A stretch of DNA of 64,000 bases from Kitasatospora acidiphila (lineage in GTDB: Bacteria; Actinomycetota; Actinomycetes; Streptomycetales; Streptomycetaceae), in NCBI RefSeq assembly GCF_006636205.1, contig NZ_VIGB01000003.1, positions 5,446,501-5,510,500 of the forward strand, given 5' to 3'. The notes beneath the pieces are model-generated. The model worked only from the letters and a program-made list of their open reading frames with translations. It searched no databases and was not told where the DNA came from. A program made the position numbers and the translations under genes. Within the stretch, counting starts at the first letter, position 1. Each line of letters starts with the position of its first letter. Positions 16,616 to 24,326 of this stretch are shown piece by piece.

Positions 16616-17350
16616 TCAGGGGCAGGCCTTCAGCGGAAGCTGCGCGCTGCCGACATCCGCGTTGAGGGCCTGGAAGTAGGCATCGGCCATCCTGGTGTAG
16701 CCGAGGTCGTTGGGGTGCAGCCGGTCGTGGAACTCGTTGGGGGTGAGCTGCGGCGCGTCGATGTAGTGGAAGTGCCGTCCAGCGTCCTCCTGGGCGGGTG
16801 CCAGGTTCTCGGCCCGCAGGTTGTACTGCTGGATCTGGTCCTGCAGGCCCTGGGTGGTGGGCAGCAGGCCCTGCAGGATCAGGTCGACCCCGGGGCGGTC
16901 GGTGAAGATCCGGTCGACCAGCGCCGCCAGCCGGTCGGGAGCGTGCTCCTTGTCGGTGCCGCTGTCCAGGTCGTTGATCCCGATGTGCAGCAGCACCACG
17001 TCCGGGGACTGGGCGGCCAGCCAGCCGTCGATGTGGGCGGCGATGTCGTCGATCTTCCAGCCGCCGTGCCCCTCGTGCCAGGGCTGCGGGAAGTCGCCGT
17101 CGTGCTGGGAGCCGACGAACTGCACCGTGTAGCGGGACTGGGTGGTGGTCATCCTCCAGAGCGGCAGCCGGTAGCCGGCGTCGGTGCTGCTGCCGATGCC
17201 GAGGGTGATCGAGTCGCCCAGCGGCATCACCTTGACCACCTTGGGCGTGGCGGTCGCGGCCGCGGACGCGCTCTGGACGGCCGGCAGCGCGAGCGGGCCG
17301 CAGACCGCGCTGACCAGCACGGCGATGGCACGGCGTACGAGTGGAGACAC
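16616..17350 (-). CDS. Secreted SGNH/GDSL hydrolase
   Basis: A likely extracellular esterase or lipase. GTG 17350 is preceded by AGGAGG, although the frame is open further upstream. A signal peptide covers about residues 1-30 (ending ASA). Block I is PLGDSITLG with the nucleophile Ser, block III is GINDLDS, and block V is DRLHPND with catalytic Asp and His. The 244-residue length fits secreted streptomycete SGNH enzymes. It is transcribed alone, divergently from the PspC histidine kinase. The substrate cannot be told from sequence. Confidence 0.88.
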   Translation of the reverse strand: MSPLVRRAIAVLVSAVCGPLALPAVQSASAAATATPKVVKVMPLGDSITLGIGSSTDAGYRLPLWRMTTTQSRYTVQFVGSQHDGDFPQPWHEGHGGWKIDDIAAHIDGWLAAQSPDVVLLHIGINDLDSGTDKEHAPDRLAALVDRIFTDRPGVDLILQGLLPTTQGLQDQIQQYNLRAENLAPAQEDAGRHFHYIDAPQLTPNEFHDRLHPNDLGYTRMADAYFQALNADVGSAQLPLKACP

Positions 17351-17513
17351 GGCGTTCCTCCTGCTGCGGATGGCGGCGGGCCGGGGCGGGCCCGCCGATT
17401 CGGTAGGCAGAGCGTGGCAGCCCAAGGGTTCGCCGACCGGTGCGGCAGCGGGTCGTCCGATCATCTTTCAGCACCTAGGGGGACGACCCTGATGCATTCG
17501 GAGCTGTACTCGT

Positions 17514-18995
17514 GTGACCATCACTCCCGTGGCAAGCCCAGCACCAGAACCCGCCGACTCCGCCCCGACCGCCGATGCTCCCTCGTCGCCCGCCGACGGG
17601 CCGGAGGGGCCCAGGACCGGGCCGGGCCGCCCGCCGTACCGCAAGCTCTACCGCAGCCCGCACTCGCGGATGCTGGGCGGTGTGGCGCACGGCCTCGCGG
17701 TGCACCTCGGGCTGCCGGTCACCTGGGTGCGGGCCGCCTTCGTGCTGCTCTTCTTCGCCAACGGGATCGGGGTGCTGCTCTACGCGGCGTTCTGGTTCGT
17801 GGTGCCGATCGGCATCGGCGAGCCGGCCCTGGGCGCCGCCGGCTGGGTGTGGGCCAACGGGCAGTTCGTGCCGGCCGGCGCCTCCGGGGTGACCCCCGAC
17901 CCGCTGCGCAAGGCCGGGCGCGGGCGCGTCGGCCGGCTGCGCGACCTGCTGCAGGGCACCTTCCAGGGCGAGCCGGTGATCGCCGAGCAGGCCGTGCCGG
18001 GCGAGCCGTCCGCCGCCGCCAGCCGCCGCAACGCCGGCCAGCTTGCCGCTCTGCTGATGCTGGTGATCGGCGTGATGTGGCTGCTCAACGCGCTGCATCT
18101 GCAGTCCTCCCAGCCCTACGCCTGGCCGCTGCTGGCGATCGGCGTCGGTGTCGCGCTGGTCTGGCGGCAGGCCGACGACTCCCGCTGGGCGCGCTGGTTC
18201 GGGCTGGCCGGCGCCCGGCGGCGCAGCGCGGTGGCCCGGGTCGGCGCCGGTGTGCTGCTGGTGGCGGCCGGGATCATCGGGTTCCTGGTGGTGGAGGGCA
18301 CCGGCAACGGGGTGGGCGCGGTGCTGGAGGCCTCGATCGCGGTGCTGGCCGGGGTGCTGGTGCTCACCGGCCCGTACGCGCTGCGGTTGTGGCAGGACCT
18401 CGGGGCCGAGCGCACCGCCCGGATCCGGGCCCAGGAGCGGGCCGAGATCGCCGCGCACATCCACGACTCGGTGCTGCACACCCTGACGCTGATTCAGCGG
18501 CGCTCGGAGGACCCGAAGGAGGTGCAGCGGCTGGCCCGGGCCCAGGAGCGCGAGCTGCGGCTGTGGCTCTACCGTCCGGAGGCCGCCGCCGAGGCCGCTC
18601 CCGATACGCTGGCGGAGCGGATCCGCGAGGTGGTCGCCGAGGTCGAGGACCGGCACGGGGTGCCGATCGAGCTGGTCTGCGTCGGCGACTGCCCGATGGA
18701 CGAGCGGATAGCCGCGCAGATGCAGGCCGCGCGTGAGGCCATGGTCAATGCCGCCAAGTACGGTGGCGGGGGACCGGTGCAGGTCTACGCCGAGGTGGAG
18801 GGGAGGACGGTGCTGGTGTTCGTTCGCGACCACGGGCCCGGATTCGACCCGGACACCGTTCCGGAGGACCGGATGGGCGTACGGGAGTCGATCATCGGCC
18901 GGATGAAGCGCAACGGCGGTACCGCCCGGGTGCGGCCCGCGCCGGACGGCGGCACCGAGGTCGAGCTGGAGATGGAGAGAGCTGCTGATGACTGA
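17514..18995 (+). CDS. PspC-domain sensor histidine kinase (NarL/LiaS type)
   Basis: The 493-residue protein joins a PspC domain (about residues 43-105, RKLYRSPHSRMLGGVAHGLAVHLG in two parts) to several membrane helices and a HisKA_3 kinase. The phospho-acceptor is in IAAHIHDSVLHTL, and the ATPase has AREAMVNAAKYGG, DHGPGF and GVRESIIGRM. It should phosphorylate the LuxR-type regulator whose ATG lies inside its last codons. PspC fused to a kinase suggests direct sensing of membrane stress. GTG 17514 is the likely start; a second GTG lies two bases earlier in another frame. Confidence 0.88.
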   Translation: MTITPVASPAPEPADSAPTADAPSSPADGPEGPRTGPGRPPYRKLYRSPHSRMLGGVAHGLAVHLGLPVTWVRAAFVLLFFANGIGVLLYAAFWFVVPIGIGEPALGAAGWVWANGQFVPAGASGVTPDPLRKAGRGRVGRLRDLLQGTFQGEPVIAEQAVPGEPSAAASRRNAGQLAALLMLVIGVMWLLNALHLQSSQPYAWPLLAIGVGVALVWRQADDSRWARWFGLAGARRRSAVARVGAGVLLVAAGIIGFLVVEGTGNGVGAVLEASIAVLAGVLVLTGPYALRLWQDLGAERTARIRAQERAEIAAHIHDSVLHTLTLIQRRSEDPKEVQRLARAQERELRLWLYRPEAAAEAAPDTLAERIREVVAEVEDRHGVPIELVCVGDCPMDERIAAQMQAAREAMVNAAKYGGGGPVQVYAEVEGRTVLVFVRDHGPGFDPDTVPEDRMGVRESIIGRMKRNGGTARVRPAPDGGTEVELEMERAADD

Positions 18996-19674
18996 CGCTG
19001 TGGCCGGCACGCCGGGCAGGACCGCGCGGGTGGTGCTGGTGGACGACCACCGGATGTTCCGCACCGGGGTGCGGGCCGAGATCGGGCGCACCGAGAGCAC
19101 CGGGATCGACGTGGTGGGCGAGGCCGACGACGTCGAGTCGGCGGTCCGGGTGGTCGCCGAGACCCGCCCGGACGTGGTGCTGCTCGACGTCCACCTGCCC
19201 GGCGGCGGCGGGGTCGAGGTGCTGCGCCGCTCGGCCGGGGTGATGGGCGAGCCGGGCGGTGTGAAGTTCCTGGCGCTGTCGGTCTCGGACGCGGCCGAGG
19301 ACGTGATCGGGGTGATCCGCGGCGGTGCCCGCGGCTACGTCACCAAGACCATCACCGGCACCGACCTGGTCGACGCGATCTTCCGGATCGCCGACGGCGA
19401 CGCGGTCTTCTCGCCCCGGCTGGCCGGTTTCGTCCTGGACGCGTTCGCCGCCACCGACACCCCGCCGGTGGACGAGGACCTGGACCGGCTGACCCAGCGC
19501 GAGCGCGAGGTGCTGCGGCTGATCGCCCGCGGCTACGCGTACAAGGAGATCGCCAAGCAGCTGTTCATCTCGGTGAAGACGGTGGAGAGCCACGTCTCCG
19601 CGGTGCTGCGCAAGCTCCAGCTGAGCAACCGCCATGAGCTGACCCGGTGGGCGACGGCGCGCCGCCTGGTCTGA
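18988..19674 (+). CDS. LuxR/NarL-family response regulator
   Basis: Receiver domain with DDH near the N-terminus, phospho-acceptor Asp in VVLLDVHLPGGGG, and Lys in YVTKTITG. The C-terminal LuxR helix-turn-helix reads LTQREREVLRLIARGYAYKEIAKQL, split over about residues 163-190, and ends KLQLSNRHELTRWA. It overlaps the kinase gene by 8 bases. In actinobacteria, partners of PspC kinases respond to cell-envelope damage; here the target genes are not evident, although the PspC operon at 14827-16535 is an obvious candidate. Confidence 0.92.
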   Translation: MTDAVAGTPGRTARVVLVDDHRMFRTGVRAEIGRTESTGIDVVGEADDVESAVRVVAETRPDVVLLDVHLPGGGGVEVLRRSAGVMGEPGGVKFLALSVSDAAEDVIGVIRGGARGYVTKTITGTDLVDAIFRIADGDAVFSPRLAGFVLDAFAATDTPPVDEDLDRLTQREREVLRLIARGYAYKEIAKQLFISVKTVESHVSAVLRKLQLSNRHELTRWATARRLV

Positions 19675-19693
19675 GCCCTCTCCGGAGAACGCG

Positions 19694-19733
19694 CGATGGG
19701 CCGCCATCCCCTCAGCGGGATGGCGGCCCATCG
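19694..19733 (+). terminator. Hairpin terminator between convergent genes
   Basis: A perfect 17-bp stem (cgatgggccgccatccc with its complement) and a 6-base loop lie 19 bases after the response regulator stop. It can serve the convergent acyltransferase as well. Confidence 0.85.
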
Positions 19734-19752
19734 TGTGACTGCTGCCGGTCGG

Positions 19753-21096
19753 TCAGGCCTCGGCGGGCGCCAGCGCGCTCTCCTGCCGGGCCGCCGCGCG
19801 GCGGTCGAGGGCCTTGCTGACCTTCTTGCCCAGCTTCTGCCCCGGCATCTCGACCAGCTTGTAGGTCAGGTGACTGATGATCAGGACCATCGCGATGAAG
19901 AAGGCGGGCAGCAGCCAGCGGCCGGCGCCGGTGGTCGGGAAGTGCACCACCTTGTCCTTGAACCACCAGGTGCCCCAGAGGATCGGGATGTGCACCACGT
20001 AGACCGAGTAGCTGATCGCGCCGAGCCAGGTCAGCACCCGCGGCCAGCGCCGGTTGCGCAGCAGCATGCCGATGCCGAAGACCGCCCAGGCCGCCGCGTA
20101 GGCGAGCGAGAAGCCCTCCCAGCTGCCCGTCCAGGTCCGGTCGAGCGCCTTGCCGTGGTTGTACATGTAGCCGGCCAGGAAGCCCGCCGTGAGGACGAAG
20201 GCGCAGCAGATGACGGCCAGCAGACGGTTGATCTGCTGCTTCTCGGCCCGGAAGATCGCGGTGCCCGCGAACATCGTGGCCAGGATCGTCATGCTCTCGT
20301 AGAACGTGGAGCGGGCGTTGAAGAAGAGCAGCACGGTGCCCAGGCTGCCGAGCACCAGCGCGCCGAGGCGGACCAGCTCGGGGTGGCCGGCCAGCACCAG
20401 CACCAGGCCGGTGGCCATGATCAGGACGGTGGCGATGATCAGGTGGTGGGTCGCCGACGGCGCCACCCAGGGTTCCTTCGGCGTGATCATCTGGGGCGTC
20501 CACCAGGCGCCGAGCAGCACCGCGGCGCCCGCGAAGAAGACCGATATCGGCGCGCTGTTCCGGTGCCAGCCCTTCACGAACAGGGCGCTGACCAGGAAGT
20601 AGAAGACCATCTCGTAGCAGAGGGTCCACATCGCGCCCAGCGCGCTGGCGATGTTGGTCATCTCGTGAAGCAGCGTCAGGTTCGCCAGGTAGGCCCAGAA
20701 CGGGCGGTCGGTGACCTGGGACGGAACCGCCGAGTAGCCCTTGGGCAGCAGCACCAGCGACAACGTGACAGCGATGATCAGCAGCGGGTAGATCCGGAAG
20801 AGCCGGCCGATCCAGAACCCGCGGACGTCCCCGCGGCGCTCCAGCGAGGCCGGCACGATGTAGCCGCTGACCAGGAAGAACAGCATGACCGCGAAGATGC
20901 CGAGGTCGAAGTTCTTCTCGAAGTTCTCACCCCAGGAAAACCACTTCAGCAGGCCGAAGTGGTGGATCGCGACCAGCAGCGCGGCGACCCCCCGCAGGCC
21001 GTCGAGCCAGCCGAGGCGGGCCGCGGGCCGAGCTGCCCGGCCGGACGTCGAGTCGCCCTTGGCGAGCTCAGCAGGTTGGTTTTCAGTCACGGTCAC
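19753..21096 (-). CDS. Acyltransferase family 3 membrane protein (OafA/YrhL-like)
   Basis: The 447-residue polytopic protein would O-acylate a sugar or glycopolymer. The family start is clear: RLGWLDGLRGVAALLVAIHHFG with the catalytic-type His (about residue 46), then MLFFLVSGYIVPASL and RLFRIYPLL. About ten membrane helices follow and the tail is basic. GTG 21096 is the first candidate start, with no clear ribosome site. It is divergent from two membrane glycosyltransferase genes, so the acceptor may be the polymer those enzymes build. Antibiotic acyltransferases share the fold, so the substrate is uncertain. Confidence 0.87.
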   Translation of the reverse strand: MTVTENQPAELAKGDSTSGRAARPAARLGWLDGLRGVAALLVAIHHFGLLKWFSWGENFEKNFDLGIFAVMLFFLVSGYIVPASLERRGDVRGFWIGRLFRIYPLLIIAVTLSLVLLPKGYSAVPSQVTDRPFWAYLANLTLLHEMTNIASALGAMWTLCYEMVFYFLVSALFVKGWHRNSAPISVFFAGAAVLLGAWWTPQMITPKEPWVAPSATHHLIIATVLIMATGLVLVLAGHPELVRLGALVLGSLGTVLLFFNARSTFYESMTILATMFAGTAIFRAEKQQINRLLAVICCAFVLTAGFLAGYMYNHGKALDRTWTGSWEGFSLAYAAAWAVFGIGMLLRNRRWPRVLTWLGAISYSVYVVHIPILWGTWWFKDKVVHFPTTGAGRWLLPAFFIAMVLIISHLTYKLVEMPGQKLGKKVSKALDRRAAARQESALAPAEA

Positions 21097-21297
21097 ACGG
21101 GGAGGCTAGCGCACCCGTATACGCCCCAACACCGCCCAGCTGCCGGTCGCGGCGAGTGCCCAGGTAGGCGGCACACCGTGTGTTCAGTTTGTGTGCACAG
21201 TCGTCCGACTGCTAAACATGTGTGTTGCACGGTGCGGGAAGGCTCAGGCGGGGGACGCGTACTCGTGCCTCCGCGACACTCGCGATGACGGAGCATC

Positions 21298-22602
21298 ATG
21301 TCGGACATCACTGGGAGCGCTGGGGCCCGGGCGGCCGCACGCGACGTGTCCGGCGCCAGCAGCATACCGCCACCTCCGCCGTTCTCCCTCAAGCAGCCGG
21401 GGACCTGGTCGCCGAGGGTGCTGTCGCAGCTCGGCTACTGGGCCTGTTCGCGGTTCGTCACGGTGATGACGCTGTTCTCCTCGACGGATGCCGCCAACAG
21501 TGAGCCGCACCTCTTCTACCAGCCCTGGGCCGAGATCCTGCGCACCGGAAGCTTCCCGACGGGCGATGCGACCTGGCAGTACCCGCCGGGCGCGGCCGGC
21601 GTCTTCCTCGCGCCCTACCTGGTGCCGGGCGGCATCGACTACGTGCGGGCCTTCCTGGTGGTCGTCCTGATCGCCGACTTCGTGGTGATGTGCGCGCTGC
21701 TCCGGCACGGCACCCGCCCCGGCCGTTCGCTGGCGGGCTCCGCGATCTGGCTGCTGGGCCTGCCGCTGATGCTGACCCAGCCGTACGTGCACTTCGACCT
21801 GCTGGTCACGATCTTCGCGGTGCTCGGTCTGCTCTGCCTGGAGCGGCGCTCCTGGCTGGGCGGCGGCTTCGCGGCGATCGGTGCCACGATCAAGCTCTGG
21901 CCGGCGTTCGCCGTGCTCGGCGCCTCGCGCGGCCGCGGCCTGCGGCAGGCGGTGATCGGCTTCGTCGCCTCGGCGGTCGCGCTGACCGGGCTCGTCGCCG
22001 CCCTGTTCAAGGCGCCGTTCGGCTTCCTGCACGGGCAGGGCGGCCGCGGCATCGAGATCGAGTCGCTGCCGGGCAGCATCATCCTGCTGGCCCAGGAGTA
22101 CGGCTACCACCAGGGTGAGATCAAGTACCGCTACGGGTCGATGGAGATCATCACACCGAGTTCGGAGACCCTGTCCAAGATCATGCTGGGGCTCAGCGTG
22201 CTGGGTCTCTGCCTGCTGCTGGCCTGGCGGCTGCTGGCGGCCAAGCGGTTCATCGACTCGACCCCGGCCGACGCCGCGATAGCCGCACTGCTGGTGTTCG
22301 TGGTCACGAGCCGGGTGATCAGCCCGCAGTACTGCATCTGGTTGATCGGGGTCGCCGCGGTCTGCCTGAGCTACCGGTCCACCTCCCAGCGCTGGGTGGT
22401 GGCCCTGGTGACGGCCGCGACGGCGCTGACCACCGTCGAGTACCCGCTGTTCTGGAAGCAGCTCCTCTGGGGCGACACCGGACTCCGTACCCTGCTGGTG
22501 GCCCGGAACGGACTGCTGCTGATCGCCGCGGTGGTCTCATGCGTCCAGCTCTGGCGCTCCACGGTCTCCACCGGCCGTCGAAAGCGGTACTCCGCGCACT
22601 AG
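21298..22602 (+). CDS. Polytopic membrane glycosyltransferase (GT87/DUF2029-like)
   Basis: The 434-residue protein has about nine to eleven membrane helices. After a Ser/Pro-rich cytoplasmic start, the extracytoplasmic loop after helix 1 has acidic and aromatic residues (FYQPWAEILRTGSFP, WQYPPGA). The segments LTQPYVHFDLLVTIFAVLGL and GATIKLWPAFAVLG resemble the GT-C-fold GT87 mannosyltransferases, which use polyprenyl-phosphate sugars. It is followed 104 bases later by another GT-C type protein. Together with the acyltransferase they look like a small glycoconjugate module. Donor and acceptor are not known. Confidence 0.75.
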   Translation: MSDITGSAGARAAARDVSGASSIPPPPPFSLKQPGTWSPRVLSQLGYWACSRFVTVMTLFSSTDAANSEPHLFYQPWAEILRTGSFPTGDATWQYPPGAAGVFLAPYLVPGGIDYVRAFLVVVLIADFVVMCALLRHGTRPGRSLAGSAIWLLGLPLMLTQPYVHFDLLVTIFAVLGLLCLERRSWLGGGFAAIGATIKLWPAFAVLGASRGRGLRQAVIGFVASAVALTGLVAALFKAPFGFLHGQGGRGIEIESLPGSIILLAQEYGYHQGEIKYRYGSMEIITPSSETLSKIMLGLSVLGLCLLLAWRLLAAKRFIDSTPADAAIAALLVFVVTSRVISPQYCIWLIGVAAVCLSYRSTSQRWVVALVTAATALTTVEYPLFWKQLLWGDTGLRTLLVARNGLLLIAAVVSCVQLWRSTVSTGRRKRYSAH

Positions 22603-22706
22603 GCTCTCGATTCACCGTGCCTGCTCGTCGGCGACCGCATCCGGGCTGAGCACGCCACTGCCCTCAGTCCGATCGATCAAACGCACCCGCCGGAGGTTGG
22701 CTCACA

Positions 22707-24233
22707 ATGAGCGTCAGCGCGACCAGTAGCTCCGCCACGTCAAGCGGAGCGGCTGCCGAGGGCGACACGCAGGCGAGAGCGGCGAATCCGTTCGGCACCA
22801 TGCTGGTGCGGGCCGGATCGCTGGTCTGGCTCTGGCCGGCCCTGCTGACCCTGGGCCTCGGTCTGTACAAGGCGAACACGCCGCTGCTGTGGGCCGACGA
22901 ACTGGCGACCTGGAACGCCGCCAACCGGTCGCCGCACCAGCTGTACGACATGCTGCGGCACGTCGACGCGGTCACCGGCCTCTACTACTACCTGATCCAC
23001 TACTGGACGGCGGCGTTCGGGCACTCGCTGCTGGTCATCCGGATCCCCACCGTGCTGGCGATGGCCGGGGCGGCCGCCTTCGTGGCGCTGACCGGCCGCA
23101 AGCTGTTCGGCACCAGGACCGGTCTGGTCGCCGGTGTGCTGTTCGCGTTGATCCCCTCGGTCTCGCGCTACGCGCAGGAGGTCCGCGGCTACGCCTTCGT
23201 GGTGTTCTTCGCCGCGGCGGCGACCTACCTGCTGATGCGTGCGCTGGAGCGGCCCACCACCTGGCCCTGGGTGCTCTACACGGTGGCCCTGCTCGGCGCC
23301 GGCAGCTTCCACATGATCGCGCTGGTCTTCCTGGCACCGCACGCCCTGGTCACCGCCTGGCGCTGGTGGACCACCCGTGACAAGCGGCTGCTGATCGGCT
23401 TCCCGGCCGCCGTGCTGGCCGGACTCCTGCCGCTGGTGCCGCTGGCCCTGGAGGGCCAGAAGCAGGTGGGGCGCCAGCTCAACTGGCTCGCCAAGCCCAG
23501 CCTGGAGGACGTCCCGACCGTCTTCTGGCACGGGCTCTACGGCTCCCAGGCGATCAGCCTGGGCATGCTCGCGCTGGCGGTGCTCCCGCTGGCCTGGGCG
23601 CGCGGCCGGCGCCACGCGGTGGAGCTCGGCCTCGTCGCGGTGCTGCCGATCGCGCTGCTCTGGATCATCTCGCAGGGCCAGACCTCGTACTTCATCGACC
23701 GCTACATGCTCTTCACCCTCCCCGCCTGGGCAGTGCTGGCCGGCGCCGGCCTGACCGCGCTGCGTCCCAGGGCGCTGACGGCCGGCGGCCTGATCCTGGT
23801 GCTGCTGCTCGGGAGCCACGAGCAGCTGGCCCTGCGCCAGAAGTTCTCCCACACCGAATGGGACGGGGCCGCCGCCGCGGCGGTCATCGCCAAGGGCTAC
23901 CAGCCGGGCGACGGCCTGGTGCCGCTGCGCAACGGGAACGCCATCCTCTCGGGGGTGGTCTCCGCGGTGGACTTCTACCTGCCGAAGCAGGACAAGCTGA
24001 AGGACGTCTTCGTCGCCGAGAGCGCGGTCGACCGCGGCGACCTGTACCCGCAGATGTGCACCGACCTGGCCGCCTGCCTCGGGGACACCAAGCGGGTCTG
24101 GGTGGTGACGATCGGCTGGTGGGACCCGTTCAACGGCTTCTCGCCCGAGGAGAAGAAGGTGCTCACCTCGGCCTTCCCCAAGAAGACGGTGACCCAGGTG
24201 CCGAACGCCGTGGTCACCCTGCTGGAGCGCTGA
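22707..24233 (+). CDS. GT39-like/ArnT-type membrane glycosyltransferase
   Basis: GGAGG precedes the ATG. After 35 cytoplasmic residues the protein has an extracytoplasmic loop with WADELATWNAA, an acidic WxDE motif of GT-C enzymes at about residue 62. About ten helices follow (SVSRYAQEVRGYAFVVFFAA, FIDRYMLFTLPAWAVLAGAG) and then a soluble C-terminal domain of about 130 residues. It would transfer sugars from polyprenyl-phosphate donors outside the membrane. The Ser-rich N-terminus (SATSSSATSSG) is unusual but common in streptomycetes. It is probably co-transcribed with the preceding glycosyltransferase. Confidence 0.8.
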   Translation: MSVSATSSSATSSGAAAEGDTQARAANPFGTMLVRAGSLVWLWPALLTLGLGLYKANTPLLWADELATWNAANRSPHQLYDMLRHVDAVTGLYYYLIHYWTAAFGHSLLVIRIPTVLAMAGAAAFVALTGRKLFGTRTGLVAGVLFALIPSVSRYAQEVRGYAFVVFFAAAATYLLMRALERPTTWPWVLYTVALLGAGSFHMIALVFLAPHALVTAWRWWTTRDKRLLIGFPAAVLAGLLPLVPLALEGQKQVGRQLNWLAKPSLEDVPTVFWHGLYGSQAISLGMLALAVLPLAWARGRRHAVELGLVAVLPIALLWIISQGQTSYFIDRYMLFTLPAWAVLAGAGLTALRPRALTAGGLILVLLLGSHEQLALRQKFSHTEWDGAAAAAVIAKGYQPGDGLVPLRNGNAILSGVVSAVDFYLPKQDKLKDVFVAESAVDRGDLYPQMCTDLAACLGDTKRVWVVTIGWWDPFNGFSPEEKKVLTSAFPKKTVTQVPNAVVTLLER

Positions 24234-24256
24234 CCGCCGGTCAGCCCCCGTTTCAC

Positions 24257-24303
24257 CGCCGTCGGCCCGGGCCGGATCCTCGAACCGGCCTGGGTTGTCG
24301 GCG
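24257..24303 (+). terminator. Imperfect hairpin, probable terminator before pcrA
   Basis: Two 19-base arms (24257-24275 and 24285-24303) pair with about four or five mismatches around a 9-base loop between the glycosyltransferase stop and pcrA. There is no T-run. Confidence 0.4.
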
Positions 24304-24326
24304 GCGGGCCATAGACTCGAAGAGCC

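Noticed and set aside
15117..16679. A 520-codon plus-strand open frame
   Set aside because: Antisense to the PspC protein, low-complexity Arg/Gly/His product, no ribosome site.
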